The notes: a model not told the origin generated them from the letters alone. A DNA stretch of 8,987 nt from Phycisphaerales bacterium UBA7708 (GCA_002482415.1 DLFY01000138.1:1-8987); one strand, 5' to 3'. Counted from the first letter of the stretch, positions 1 to 7,046 are shown. Numbers and translations are program-made.

Positions 1-408
1 CCCGATGATCTGGAGGAAGAACGGCGACTATTCTTCGTTGGTATCACCCGGGCCAGAGACAGCCTGACGGTCACTTACGCCCGGCACCGGGTCTTGCGGG
101 GACAGTTTATCCGCTCGACTCCATCTCAATTTCTTTATGAAGTGGGCTTTGGAGGCGAAAAGGCCTCATTTGCGGAAGATGCTTACGGCATAGAGGATGA
201 GGAGCCGGTGGTTAAGATGTCTGCTTCTGCCCCTAAAGCCGGGATGTTCAAAGTGGGTGAAGTGGTCATTCATAACACATTTGGGCCGGGGCGGGTCAAG
301 GAATTTCTCGATCTGGGGCCGGATAGTATTGTTGTTGTGCAATTCCAGTCTGGAAAAACTAAATCGTTGATGGTAAAATACGCCAACCTGACACGAGCAG
401 GGAAATAA
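1..408 (+). CDS. UvrD/PcrA-type superfamily 1 DNA helicase, C-terminal fragment
   Basis: This is the last 135 residues of an ATP-dependent 3'-5' DNA helicase of the UvrD/PcrA/Rep family, open at the left edge of the window. Helicase motif VI is seen at fragment residues 11-20 (FFVGITRARD), with the arginines that contact ATP. It is followed by the usual end of domain 2A (RSTPSQFLYE). After an acidic linker, residues 82-135 form a small domain (VGEVVIHNTFGPGRV, ending in a basic KSLMVKYANL segment). That domain matches the C-terminal Tudor-like fold of PcrA/UvrD, which in studied members binds RNA polymerase and supports transcription-coupled repair. The frame is open from base 1, so the TTG at 94 is internal and not a start. 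The stop is TAA at 406-408. pgi starts 37 bases later on the same strand. Whether it is UvrD, PcrA or Rep cannot be decided, although the Tudor-like tail argues against Rep. Confidence 0.9.
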   Translation, partial: PDDLEEERRLFFVGITRARDSLTVTYARHRVLRGQFIRSTPSQFLYEVGFGGEKASFAEDAYGIEDEEPVVKMSASAPKAGMFKVGEVVIHNTFGPGRVKEFLDLGPDSIVVVQFQSGKTKSLMVKYANLTRAGK

Positions 409-432
409 ATCAGGAATATTCAGGTCTTGAAC

Positions 433-438
433 AAGGAG
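433..438 (+). promoter_or_regulatory. Shine-Dalgarno site fixing the GTG start of pgi
   Basis: AAGGAG lies seven bases before GTG at 446. It supports the GTG start rather than a later ATG. The gap between the helicase stop and this site shows no convincing -35/-10 pair, so pgi is probably read from a promoter further upstream. Confidence 0.7.
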
Positions 439-445
439 ATATATT

Positions 446-1855
446 GTGACCAGTGCACGAATTCATTTTTACTATAAAAATGTGACCGCCGAAGTCATTG
501 GAGCCGAACACGGATTGACCGCCCAGCAGTTTCAGGAGCTGGCTGGGAAAACCACCCCTGTGATTGAGCAGCTCAATCAGCAGCGCAAGGCCGGCAAGGT
601 CCGTTACCGGGATTTGCCCTATAATGAGCAATATCCCAAGCAGGTCCGGGAGATTGCCTCGCAGGTCATTAATGAATGTGAAAATTTTGTCGTTCTGGGT
701 ATCGGCGGTTCGGCGCTGGGCAATATCGCTTTGCAGACGGCGTTGAATCCCTATCTGTATAATCTGGACAGCGCTCAGCGCAAAGGCCCGCGTCTGTTTG
801 TCTTTGACAATGTCGATCCGATGCAGTTGGCCAGCTTCCTGGATTGGATTGGTGACAAACTGGATAAGACGATTTTTAATGTCATCAGCAAATCCGGGCG
901 TACCGCGGAAACCGCGGCCCAGTTTTTGATTATCCGTGAAATGCTGCTCAAAAAACTCGGTCCGGCCGGCTATAAAAAGCAAATTATTGCAACCACCGAC
1001 CCCAAAGAAGGCACCCTTCGTAAAATCGTCAACGAGGCGGGTTTTCGGACTTTGGAAGTCCCGGATGGTGTCGGCGGACGCTGGAGCGTGCTTAGCCCCG
1101 TTGGATTGCTGAGTGCAGCAGTATGCGGTATTGATATTGAAAACCTGCTGGCCGGCGCTCGGGATATGGATCAGCGGGTCAGCCGGACGGATTTCTTTGC
1201 CAACCCGGCAGCGCTGAATGCGGCGATTAACTGGCATTATTACAATACCGGCAAGCGGATTTCCGTGATGTTCCCCTATGCATGGCGGCTGAAGGACTTA
1301 TCCGACTGGTATCGCCAGCTCTGGGCGGAAAGCCTTGGCAAGACCAAAAATCTCAAGGGCATGGATGTCTATGTCGGCCCCACGCCGGTGAATGCTCTGG
1401 GGACAACCGACCAGCACAGTCAGGTCCAGTTGTATCGTGAAGGGCCAAATGATAAAATATTCACTTTCCTGCAGGTCAAGCAGTTTGACCGTGATATCGT
1501 CATCGGCCCGTCTCCGGAAAGTACACCGGAATTGAATTATCTGGCCGGCAAACAAATGTCGCGTCTGCTGAACAGTGAAAAGCTTGGCACCGAATATGCC
1601 TTGCTGCACGACAAACGACCCTGTATGACGGTTCTTTTTGATCAGGTCAATGCGTTTACGATTGGCCAGTTTATCTACCTGTTCGAAGCGACGACTTCGC
1701 TGGCGGGTCTTTTGTTTGATATCAATGCGTATGATCAGCCCGCGGTGGAACTGGGTAAGGAAGCGACATTTGCCCTGATGGACCAGCCGGGTTATGAAGA
1801 TTTAGCCGAGAAGATTAAACCGGTACAGCAGATTGACGGCGGCTATCTCGTTTAA
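446..1855 (+). CDS. pgi: Glucose-6-phosphate isomerase
   Basis: This cytoplasmic enzyme interconverts glucose-6-phosphate and fructose-6-phosphate, linking glycolysis, gluconeogenesis, the pentose phosphate route and sugar-nucleotide synthesis. The 469-residue product has the length of the shorter bacterial class of PGI. The first SIS domain shows VLGIGGSALG (83-92) and the phosphate-binding SKSGRTAET (148-156). The family signature region GVGGRWSVLSPVG (208-220) carries Arg212. Catalytic residues expected from the family are present: Glu295 in WAESLGK, His324 in TDQHSQVQ, and Lys438 in the second signature, which ends DQPAVELGK. One small oddity is Trp213 where most PGIs have Tyr or Phe. The start is GTG, supported by an AAGGAG site. 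manC follows 44 bases downstream, and PGI's product fructose-6-phosphate is the precursor of the mannose-1-phosphate that ManC uses. All key residues are intact, so it should be active. Confidence 0.96.
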   Translation: MTSARIHFYYKNVTAEVIGAEHGLTAQQFQELAGKTTPVIEQLNQQRKAGKVRYRDLPYNEQYPKQVREIASQVINECENFVVLGIGGSALGNIALQTALNPYLYNLDSAQRKGPRLFVFDNVDPMQLASFLDWIGDKLDKTIFNVISKSGRTAETAAQFLIIREMLLKKLGPAGYKKQIIATTDPKEGTLRKIVNEAGFRTLEVPDGVGGRWSVLSPVGLLSAAVCGIDIENLLAGARDMDQRVSRTDFFANPAALNAAINWHYYNTGKRISVMFPYAWRLKDLSDWYRQLWAESLGKTKNLKGMDVYVGPTPVNALGTTDQHSQVQLYREGPNDKIFTFLQVKQFDRDIVIGPSPESTPELNYLAGKQMSRLLNSEKLGTEYALLHDKRPCMTVLFDQVNAFTIGQFIYLFEATTSLAGLLFDINAYDQPAVELGKEATFALMDQPGYEDLAEKIKPVQQIDGGYLV

Positions 1856-1887
1856 CAGTAAATCCGAATACTTCCGACGGCAATCGC

Positions 1888-1894
1888 GAAGGAG
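1888..1894 (+). promoter_or_regulatory. Shine-Dalgarno site of manC
   Basis: GAAGGAG ends five bases before the ATG at 1900 and fixes that start. The 44-base gap after pgi holds no terminator-like hairpin and no clear promoter, so co-transcription with pgi is likely. Confidence 0.65.
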
Positions 1895-1899
1895 ACGAC

Positions 1900-2988
1900 A
1901 TGGATTATGCAGTGATTATGGCGGGAGGTTCCGGCAAGCGGCTCTGGCCGCTCAGTCGTGAACACCGCCCCAAACAGATGCTGCGGCTGCTGAGCGGCCA
2001 GACCCTGCTGCGGCGTTGCTTTGACCGGCTGTGCGGACTATTTGATCCCCGGAATATTCTGGTGGTTACGAATATTGGCTATGTGGATATGGTCCGTGAG
2101 AATCTGCTGGAATTGCCCACCGAAAATGTGATTGCCGAACCGCTGGTCCGCGATACGGCAGGCGCCATCGGGCTTGCCGCGACAGTTCTCCATAAATTTG
2201 ATCCGCATTCCACAATGGCGGTGGTTACAGCCGATCAGGTCATTGAGCCCGATGAACCATTCCAGAAGGCTATGCAGATTGCGTTGGACTTTGTCGAAGA
2301 ACACCATGAGGCGTTGCTGACGTTTGGAATCAAGCCGACGTTTGCCAGTACGCAGTACGGATACATCAAATTGGGACAAGCGGTGCCCTGTGGTGAATCG
2401 GCGGATGCGGTACGGCGGCTTGAAGCTTTTAAAGAAAAACCCGATGCGCAGACCGCCAAAGACTATGTGGATAGCGGCCAGTACTGCTGGAATTCAGGGA
2501 TGTTTGTATGGAAGACCAAAACGATTCTTGACAAGCTGCATCATTTCCTGCCGGCATGTGTTGAACCGTTGCAAAAAATACAGCTTGCCTGGGGCAGGGC
2601 GGACCAGGAGGATACGCTCAGGGAGTGGTTTACCAAACTGCCGAAAATCAGCATCGATTATGCGGTTATGGAAAAAACGCCCGAAGTCTATGGGATTTCC
2701 CTGGATTGCTGCTGGCGGGATTTGGGGTCTTTTACGGCGCTGGCGGATATTATCGAATCGGACGGTTCGAACAATATTGTCGCTGCAGAAAAGGCCGAAC
2801 TGCTGGACTGTAAAAATTCCATTATTGTAACTGAGGATGCCGGACATCTTATCGCCCTGATTGGCGTGGAAAATATGGTTGTGGCACATAGTCCCGATGC
2901 AACGCTGATTTGCCCGGCCAGTCAGAGTCATCGCATTAAGGAATTGCTGGAACAGATTCAGCAGCGTGGCGGCCAGCGCTATCTCTAA
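1900..2988 (+). CDS. manC: Mannose-1-phosphate guanylyltransferase (GDP-mannose pyrophosphorylase)
   Basis: It joins mannose-1-phosphate and GTP to give GDP-mannose and pyrophosphate, supplying mannosyl, and via later enzymes fucosyl or rhamnosyl, units to surface glycans. The N-terminal nucleotidyltransferase signature is very clear at residues 9-27 (GGSGKRLWPLSR, then PKQ with the expected catalytic lysine Lys25). Further family blocks are VVTADQVI (108-115, with the presumed metal-binding Asp112), the EKP motif (179-181), WNSGMFVW (197-204), SIDYAVMEK (251-259) and WRDLGSF (272-278). At 362 residues it is the short stand-alone form. It ends after a small C-terminal region that probably forms the beta-helix hairpin, and it has no cupin phosphomannose isomerase domain such as enteric ManC/AlgA proteins carry. 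A separate ManA would therefore be needed. The motif usually read as ADH is ADQ here. ATG start with GAAGGAG; stop TAA, 17 bases before the next start. Confidence 0.93.
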   Translation: MDYAVIMAGGSGKRLWPLSREHRPKQMLRLLSGQTLLRRCFDRLCGLFDPRNILVVTNIGYVDMVRENLLELPTENVIAEPLVRDTAGAIGLAATVLHKFDPHSTMAVVTADQVIEPDEPFQKAMQIALDFVEEHHEALLTFGIKPTFASTQYGYIKLGQAVPCGESADAVRRLEAFKEKPDAQTAKDYVDSGQYCWNSGMFVWKTKTILDKLHHFLPACVEPLQKIQLAWGRADQEDTLREWFTKLPKISIDYAVMEKTPEVYGISLDCCWRDLGSFTALADIIESDGSNNIVAAEKAELLDCKNSIIVTEDAGHLIALIGVENMVVAHSPDATLICPASQSHRIKELLEQIQQRGGQRYL

Positions 2989-2992
2989 CTTC

Positions 2993-2998
2993 AAGGAG
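2993..2998 (+). promoter_or_regulatory. Shine-Dalgarno site fixing the GTG start of the RuvX-lactonase frame
   Basis: AAGGAG sits seven bases before GTG at 3006, just after the manC stop. Motif, spacing and start codon are the same as at pgi. The encoded protein begins with the MRYLAIDLG start typical of RuvX, which confirms the choice. Confidence 0.7.
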
Positions 2999-3005
2999 CA
3001 GAGTA

Positions 3006-4151
3006 GTGCGTTATCTTGCCATTGATCTGGGCCAAAAACGTGTGGGACTGGCTATCAGCGATGCCGGCCAGTCGATGGCGTTTCCGCTGGTAGTGCTGGA
3101 AGCGGGACCGGGGCTGATTTCCAGGATCACAGAGATTATAAGGTCCGAAAAGGCGGGTTCCGTTGTAATCGGTTTGCCCCTGAATATGGATGGCTCCGAA
3201 GGTCCGAGAGCAAAAGCCTCTCGAGAATTTGCGGCTCAATTAACGAAGGCCGTTTCCGTCCCCATAACGCTGTTCGATGAGCGTCTGAGCAGTGCCGAAG
3301 CGGACTGGAAGCTGGCCGGTTCGGATTTAACCCGTGATGAAAGGAAAAAGCGGCAGGACGCTATTGCCGCAGCGGTCTTTCTTCAGGCATTTCTCGAACA
3401 GCAAAAAGAAGCCGTGAACAAACCGCGAATTGTTTCCTTGCCAACAGCTCAGCAAGCAGCTCAACAAGCCGTGTCTTTCTTTTGTGATCGTGTGCGGGAC
3501 GCTATCGAGAAAAGGGGTGTTTGTTATTGTGCCCTCAGCGGCGGCAGCAGTCCGAAGATGTTTTTTGAGCTGCTTGTCAAAGAATCACTGGACTGGCAGC
3601 GAATTCATTTTTTCTGGGCCGATGAACGCTGTGTGGGGCCGGATCATCCAGACAGTAATTATTGGCTGGCTCAGATATCCTTACTCTCTTATGTGCCAGT
3701 GCCGCAGCATCATATTCATCGTGTTTTTGGGGAATTGCCGCCGGCCGAAGCCGCCGAACAATACCAGAACACAATTCGCCGCGTAATGGAATTGCAGGCC
3801 GGGCAATGGCCTGTTTTGGATGTGGTTCTTCTGGGGCTGGGTGCAGATGGACACACGGCGTCACTGCTTGCGGGAACTGAAGTTGTGGATAATCAGGAAG
3901 ATATTGCCGCGGCGGTGTTTTCACAGACCATGCCGCATACGAGGGTAACACTGACTGCTCCGGTGCTGACTGCGGCCCGTTCGCTTTTATTTATTATCAC
4001 CGGCGGTTCCAAGCAGGAGATTCTCAGAGAGACCCTCATTCCGCCTTTGCGGCCATGGCAATATCCTGTGCATGCGCTGTGGTCTGCGGTGGACAGGATG
4101 ACCTGGTTTGTCGATGCTGAGGCGGCAGGGCCTATCCATTCAACTCATTGA
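3006..4151 (+). CDS. Fusion of RuvX/YqgF nuclease domain with 6-phosphogluconolactonase
   Basis: One unbroken frame of 381 residues holds two normally separate proteins. Residues 1-136 are a full-length RuvX/YqgF RNase H-fold domain (putative Holliday junction resolvase, also linked to pre-16S rRNA maturation). It has DLGQKRVGLA with Asp7, IGLPLNMDG (55-63), DERLSS with Glu92, and RQDAIAA with Asp118. Residues 137-381 are a complete 6-phosphogluconolactonase, which opens 6-phosphogluconolactone in the oxidative pentose phosphate pathway. It has LSGGSSPK (167-174), WADERCV (204-210) with the SN of DHPDSNYW, GLGADGHTASLL (267-278) and the TLTAPVL block near 315. There is almost no linker. Codon 137 is GTG (3414) and overlaps an out-of-frame TGA as GTGA, directly after a run of five A. 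A one-base error or real frameshift there would give two ordinary coupled genes, ruvX and pgl. The 3' end overlaps the convergent gene by 20 bases. Both domain identities are firm; the fusion itself is less so. Confidence 0.88.
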   Translation: MRYLAIDLGQKRVGLAISDAGQSMAFPLVVLEAGPGLISRITEIIRSEKAGSVVIGLPLNMDGSEGPRAKASREFAAQLTKAVSVPITLFDERLSSAEADWKLAGSDLTRDERKKRQDAIAAAVFLQAFLEQQKEAVNKPRIVSLPTAQQAAQQAVSFFCDRVRDAIEKRGVCYCALSGGSSPKMFFELLVKESLDWQRIHFFWADERCVGPDHPDSNYWLAQISLLSYVPVPQHHIHRVFGELPPAEAAEQYQNTIRRVMELQAGQWPVLDVVLLGLGADGHTASLLAGTEVVDNQEDIAAAVFSQTMPHTRVTLTAPVLTAARSLLFIITGGSKQEILRETLIPPLRPWQYPVHALWSAVDRMTWFVDAEAAGPIHSTH

Positions 4152-4863
4152 TGGATTGGGATTGAATCAATTGGCAGTCATTTTCGGAAAAAATTGTTTT
4201 AAGACGGCCAAGCTGCGGCTGCTTATCATAAAAGATCAATCCATAGTCCGCTGACGACGCAATAAATTTGCGATCCGGGTGTCCATCCAGATAAGGAGCA
4301 TTAATCAGGACGACTTCATAGTGTTTCTTTGCAGCCTGGGTAACAATCCGAATATTAATCTGGCTGAACCGAACAAAAAATTCAGCCGGCCATAATGACA
4401 GATTGCTGATGACCGTCTGCAGGGGGTGGGGCGTGATGATGCCTGCGGTGGTATTGGAATTGAGTTCAAACACTTTGGCGGCAGCGTTGCGGCGGGTATC
4501 CAGATCGATAAAAAGACACTTGTAATTGGACTGGGCCAGGGCAATTGCGATTTTCACAGGTATCGTAACCGGCATGGTTTCCAGGCCTGCGCCGGCCAGC
4601 AGAATGGTTTTATTCCTGCTATTTATTGAACGGATTTTTCGTGTTATTCCAAAGGCGCATTGGGTGTAGTTTTCTTCGATTATCATCTGGGGCGTTTTTA
4701 CAGATTGGCTGCCCGGGGTCTTATGCGGCTTGCGGAATAAATGCCAAAGCGTAAAAAACAGAATGCAGGCAAAAAAAACACCGACGGCGGCATAGAAATA
4801 AGGTGTTCCCAGTATGCCTTCAGCCCAGTCGATGAACGAAACTATAAATCCGGCATTCATCAT
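4132..4863 (-). CDS. Membrane-anchored CpsD/BY-kinase-like protein with degenerate Walker motifs
   Basis: This 243-residue protein has one predicted transmembrane segment (about 21-43) followed by a basic stretch (RKPHK), placing the rest in the cytoplasm. Residues 60-215 follow the layout of the CpsD/CapB/Wzc-type P-loop domain. There is a leader resembling the family's E-E-Y/F-R-x-L-R helix (63-81), then a strand and loop ILLAGAGLETMPV (87-99) where Walker A should be. A Walker A'-like CLFIDLDTRR (116-125) with both aspartates follows, and a Walker B-like VVLINAP (184-190). The Walker A Gly-Lys-Ser/Thr is absent and the Walker B Asp is Asn, so ATP hydrolysis looks unlikely. No C-terminal tyrosine cluster is seen. 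It begins six bases after the coiled-coil gene, with only an AGGG abutting the tandem ATGs (4863 or 4860), so translation is probably coupled. Family placement is by motif layout, and exact function is unknown. A role with a polysaccharide export system is only inference. Confidence 0.7.
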   Translation of the reverse strand: MMNAGFIVSFIDWAEGILGTPYFYAAVGVFFACILFFTLWHLFRKPHKTPGSQSVKTPQMIIEENYTQCAFGITRKIRSINSRNKTILLAGAGLETMPVTIPVKIAIALAQSNYKCLFIDLDTRRNAAAKVFELNSNTTAGIITPHPLQTVISNLSLWPAEFFVRFSQINIRIVTQAAKKHYEVVLINAPYLDGHPDRKFIASSADYGLIFYDKQPQLGRLKTIFSENDCQLIQSQSINELNG

Positions 4864-4869
4864 CCCTGA

Positions 4870-7017
4870 TCAATTATGATTCCAGGACCATGAAGGTCGC
4901 TGTAGCGATTTTTGTTTTTTATCGAGGAACCGCAGGATATCGCGTTTGACAATATCGGCGAACAGAAGTTCCGATGAACGCGACTCGGTATCTCGCGGCG
5001 TAATAGCTTGTGTCAAGTCCGGTTCGGATGGCTGCGGGGCATATTCATTTTCAGACAGAGAAATGACTTGCGATGGTTCAGGTTCGGGGGTGCCTGGGGT
5101 CGTGATGAAGTGTCCGACAACTCGGGAAATAGCATCCTCCCGACTGCGCTGCGGCCGTGCAACAGGCGATTGTCTTTGTGATGCCACCGCACGGCGATGT
5201 TCGGCCATAATTTGTTCGGCAAGATTAAAACTCGGAATCTCGGCTTCTGATTCCTCGTGGATTTGTGCAAGTTCATCTGCAGGGCCTGCGGAAGGCTGTG
5301 ATACTGCATCAGAAACGGCGTGTTCGGCGAGCGGCGGGGCGGTTTCGGTGTATTCAAGCTCTGAGATGCGGCTCTGCAGTTCCTGAATCTGTGCCTGGAG
5401 TTTTTCCAGCTCATGGTCACGCAGATACAGCATGCTGTGCAGTTGATTGTTTTCTTCGCCGACAAGCTGAGCGTCGCCTTTGACTTTTTCAAGCTGATGA
5501 TTGGTGTTTTCCAGTCGTTGCTGAGCGAGATGAAGCTGTTCCCGCAGCGAATCGGTTTCCTCTCTGGCGGCACAAAGGCGGTCATTTTCAGCCTGCAGGC
5601 CGGCCAGGCGATTTTCGAGTTCTCGCCTCTGGTGTTCAGTTTTTTCCAGCAGGCTTTTCTGTTCATCAATCAGATGCTTCAGTTCCGATATTCTGTTATC
5701 TGTTACTCCATCGTTTTCGACGATTTGGTCTTCCAGTTCAGCAATGCGAAGTTTCAATTGATGTATTGTTTCTTCAGAGAGGCGATTTTGCTGTGTTAGT
5801 TCCGCCCGGGCGGTCTCTATGTGTCCGGCAGCGTCTTGCATTTGTGCTGCAAGAATTTCATTCTGCTGATGGAGGCCGGCCAATTCTTCCTGTTGCTGTC
5901 GCGAGAGAGATTCTATTTCTGTCACGGAATTCGCCAATGCCATTTTTTCACGAAGAGCCGTTTCCATGTCCCGGCGACTTTGAAGCATGGCTTCTTCAAT
6001 ATCCGCCAGGGCTTTGCGTGCGGAAGCCAAATCCTGAGAAAGGCTGTAATTTTCCTGCTTGAGCTGGTCGGTCAGTTGTTCCAGGGAGGCGATTTTGGAT
6101 TCCAGCCTGGCTTTATTCTGCTGAAATTGTTCCTGTTGCTCAATCTGTTCAAATTTTAACTGTTCAATCTGTCGCTGTTTCTGTTCGACATCCGCTGAGT
6201 AATCCGACTGGATTTTTATTTGCTGTTCATACCCTTGAATGGTTGATTGCACCTGCTCAAGCTGCTGCTGTTTTTGGGATAGCTCAAGACTTGTTGAGTC
6301 CAGTAATATTTTCTGCTGCTGGATTTCATTGTCGCGGGCAGTGAGCTGTTCCTGGATTTCTGCCAGTTTTTGCTGGGCAAGATTCAATTCTGCATTTTTT
6401 GTTTCAAGCCCGGCCTGTGCCTCACTCAACTGGGCCTCAAGTGAAGATTGAATATCTCTGTTCTGGATAAGATAAGACTTGTATGTGTTTTTCTGTTCGT
6501 CTATCTCCGCCTGAAGACGCATTAACTGCTCGCCGGCATTTTCTGCCTGTGAACGCATAGCGCTAAGATCAGACGTTAAATCCTGGGTTCGTAAGCGTTC
6601 TTCGGAAAGTTGCTTTTCCAGGTCTTGAATCTGGCTGATAAGCTGATCAATCCGGCTATTATCTGTGTTTGCTTCCTGTTTTAACGTCTGCTCCAAATCA
6701 GGATTGGTTGAGTCCGGAAATGACATGTCAGGAGAGACTGTGCTTTTTTTCTGGTCGGCTGCTTTCTGTAATTGGTCAAACGATAAAATTCGTGCACCAA
6801 CAGGATAATTATTATCTTGTATTAATTTCGGGGCTGTTTTTTCGGCATCTGTTGACGCAAAAAAATCGGGATCCTGAGCAGGTTCTGTTGCAGAGGGCTT
6901 GCTGGTATTGCGCAAAGCTCCTGCTTGCGAAGCCTGCTGCAAGGCTCGCAGGATATCTGCTTTACATTGCAGGATATCAACGTCCAGATTTTCAGTTGGA
7001 TGCTTTTCCGGGTCCAC
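4870..7017 (-). CDS. Large coiled-coil protein, function unknown
   Basis: I do not recognise a named family for this 715-residue protein. It has no signal peptide and no membrane segment, so it is probably cytoplasmic. Residues 1-105 start with a short helix (DILQCKADILRALQQA) and are otherwise low in order. From about 107 to 560 there is no proline and the chain is rich in Gln, Glu, Leu and Lys with heptad-like spacing, which points to one very long coiled coil. Residues 561-685 are Pro/Ser/Glu-rich and probably disordered, with an island at 597-610 (FNLAEQIMAEHRRA). The end (686-715) is a basic amphipathic helix with FADIVKRDILRFL. These conserved-looking ends could dock partners. GTG start with GGAGG six bases upstream. 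A promoter lies in the gap before it, and the BY-kinase-like membrane protein follows six bases after its TGA, so the two are probably one operon and may act together. SMC-like or myosin-like database matches would reflect coiled-coil composition only. Confidence 0.8.
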   Translation of the reverse strand: MDPEKHPTENLDVDILQCKADILRALQQASQAGALRNTSKPSATEPAQDPDFFASTDAEKTAPKLIQDNNYPVGARILSFDQLQKAADQKKSTVSPDMSFPDSTNPDLEQTLKQEANTDNSRIDQLISQIQDLEKQLSEERLRTQDLTSDLSAMRSQAENAGEQLMRLQAEIDEQKNTYKSYLIQNRDIQSSLEAQLSEAQAGLETKNAELNLAQQKLAEIQEQLTARDNEIQQQKILLDSTSLELSQKQQQLEQVQSTIQGYEQQIKIQSDYSADVEQKQRQIEQLKFEQIEQQEQFQQNKARLESKIASLEQLTDQLKQENYSLSQDLASARKALADIEEAMLQSRRDMETALREKMALANSVTEIESLSRQQQEELAGLHQQNEILAAQMQDAAGHIETARAELTQQNRLSEETIHQLKLRIAELEDQIVENDGVTDNRISELKHLIDEQKSLLEKTEHQRRELENRLAGLQAENDRLCAAREETDSLREQLHLAQQRLENTNHQLEKVKGDAQLVGEENNQLHSMLYLRDHELEKLQAQIQELQSRISELEYTETAPPLAEHAVSDAVSQPSAGPADELAQIHEESEAEIPSFNLAEQIMAEHRRAVASQRQSPVARPQRSREDAISRVVGHFITTPGTPEPEPSQVISLSENEYAPQPSEPDLTQAITPRDTESRSSELLFADIVKRDILRFLDKKQKSLQRPSWSWNHN

Positions 7018-7023
7018 GACACC

Positions 7024-7028
7024 CCTCC
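7024..7028 (-). promoter_or_regulatory. Shine-Dalgarno site fixing the GTG start of the coiled-coil gene
   Basis: GGAGG on the minus strand is six bases before GTG at 7017. A second GTG at 7022 is out of frame and too close to this site, so 7017 is the preferred start. Confidence 0.65.
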
Positions 7029-7046
7029 AAATTCATCTTTACCACA

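Noticed and set aside
94..408. Separate small gene starting at TTG 94
   Set aside because: The frame is open to base 1 and upstream codons give helicase motif VI, so this is the tail of a longer gene.
414..421. Palindrome GAATATTC between the helicase gene and pgi
   Set aside because: Eight bases is too short to call an operator, and no promoter hexamers are placed around it.
410..1237. Long open frame (275 codons) on the minus strand opposite pgi
   Set aside because: It lies wholly antisense to a firmly identified pgi. Its product has no recognisable motif, and the frame is a by-product of pgi codon bias.
2324..2994. Open frames of about 166-168 codons on both strands inside manC
   Set aside because: The manC frame is continuous with all family motifs, and the alternative products are unstructured Arg/Cys-rich shadow sequence with no ribosome site.
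4134..4156. Inverted repeat ATCCAT/ATGGAT at the junction of the convergent genes as a bidirectional terminator
   Set aside because: It has only six base pairs with an 11-base loop, low GC and no T-run on either side.
5013..5669. 218-codon frame on the minus strand, in a different frame of the coiled-coil gene
   Set aside because: It is a shift of the coiled-coil reading frame. The main frame keeps heptad-like coiled-coil sequence for its whole length, so no frameshift needs to be assumed.
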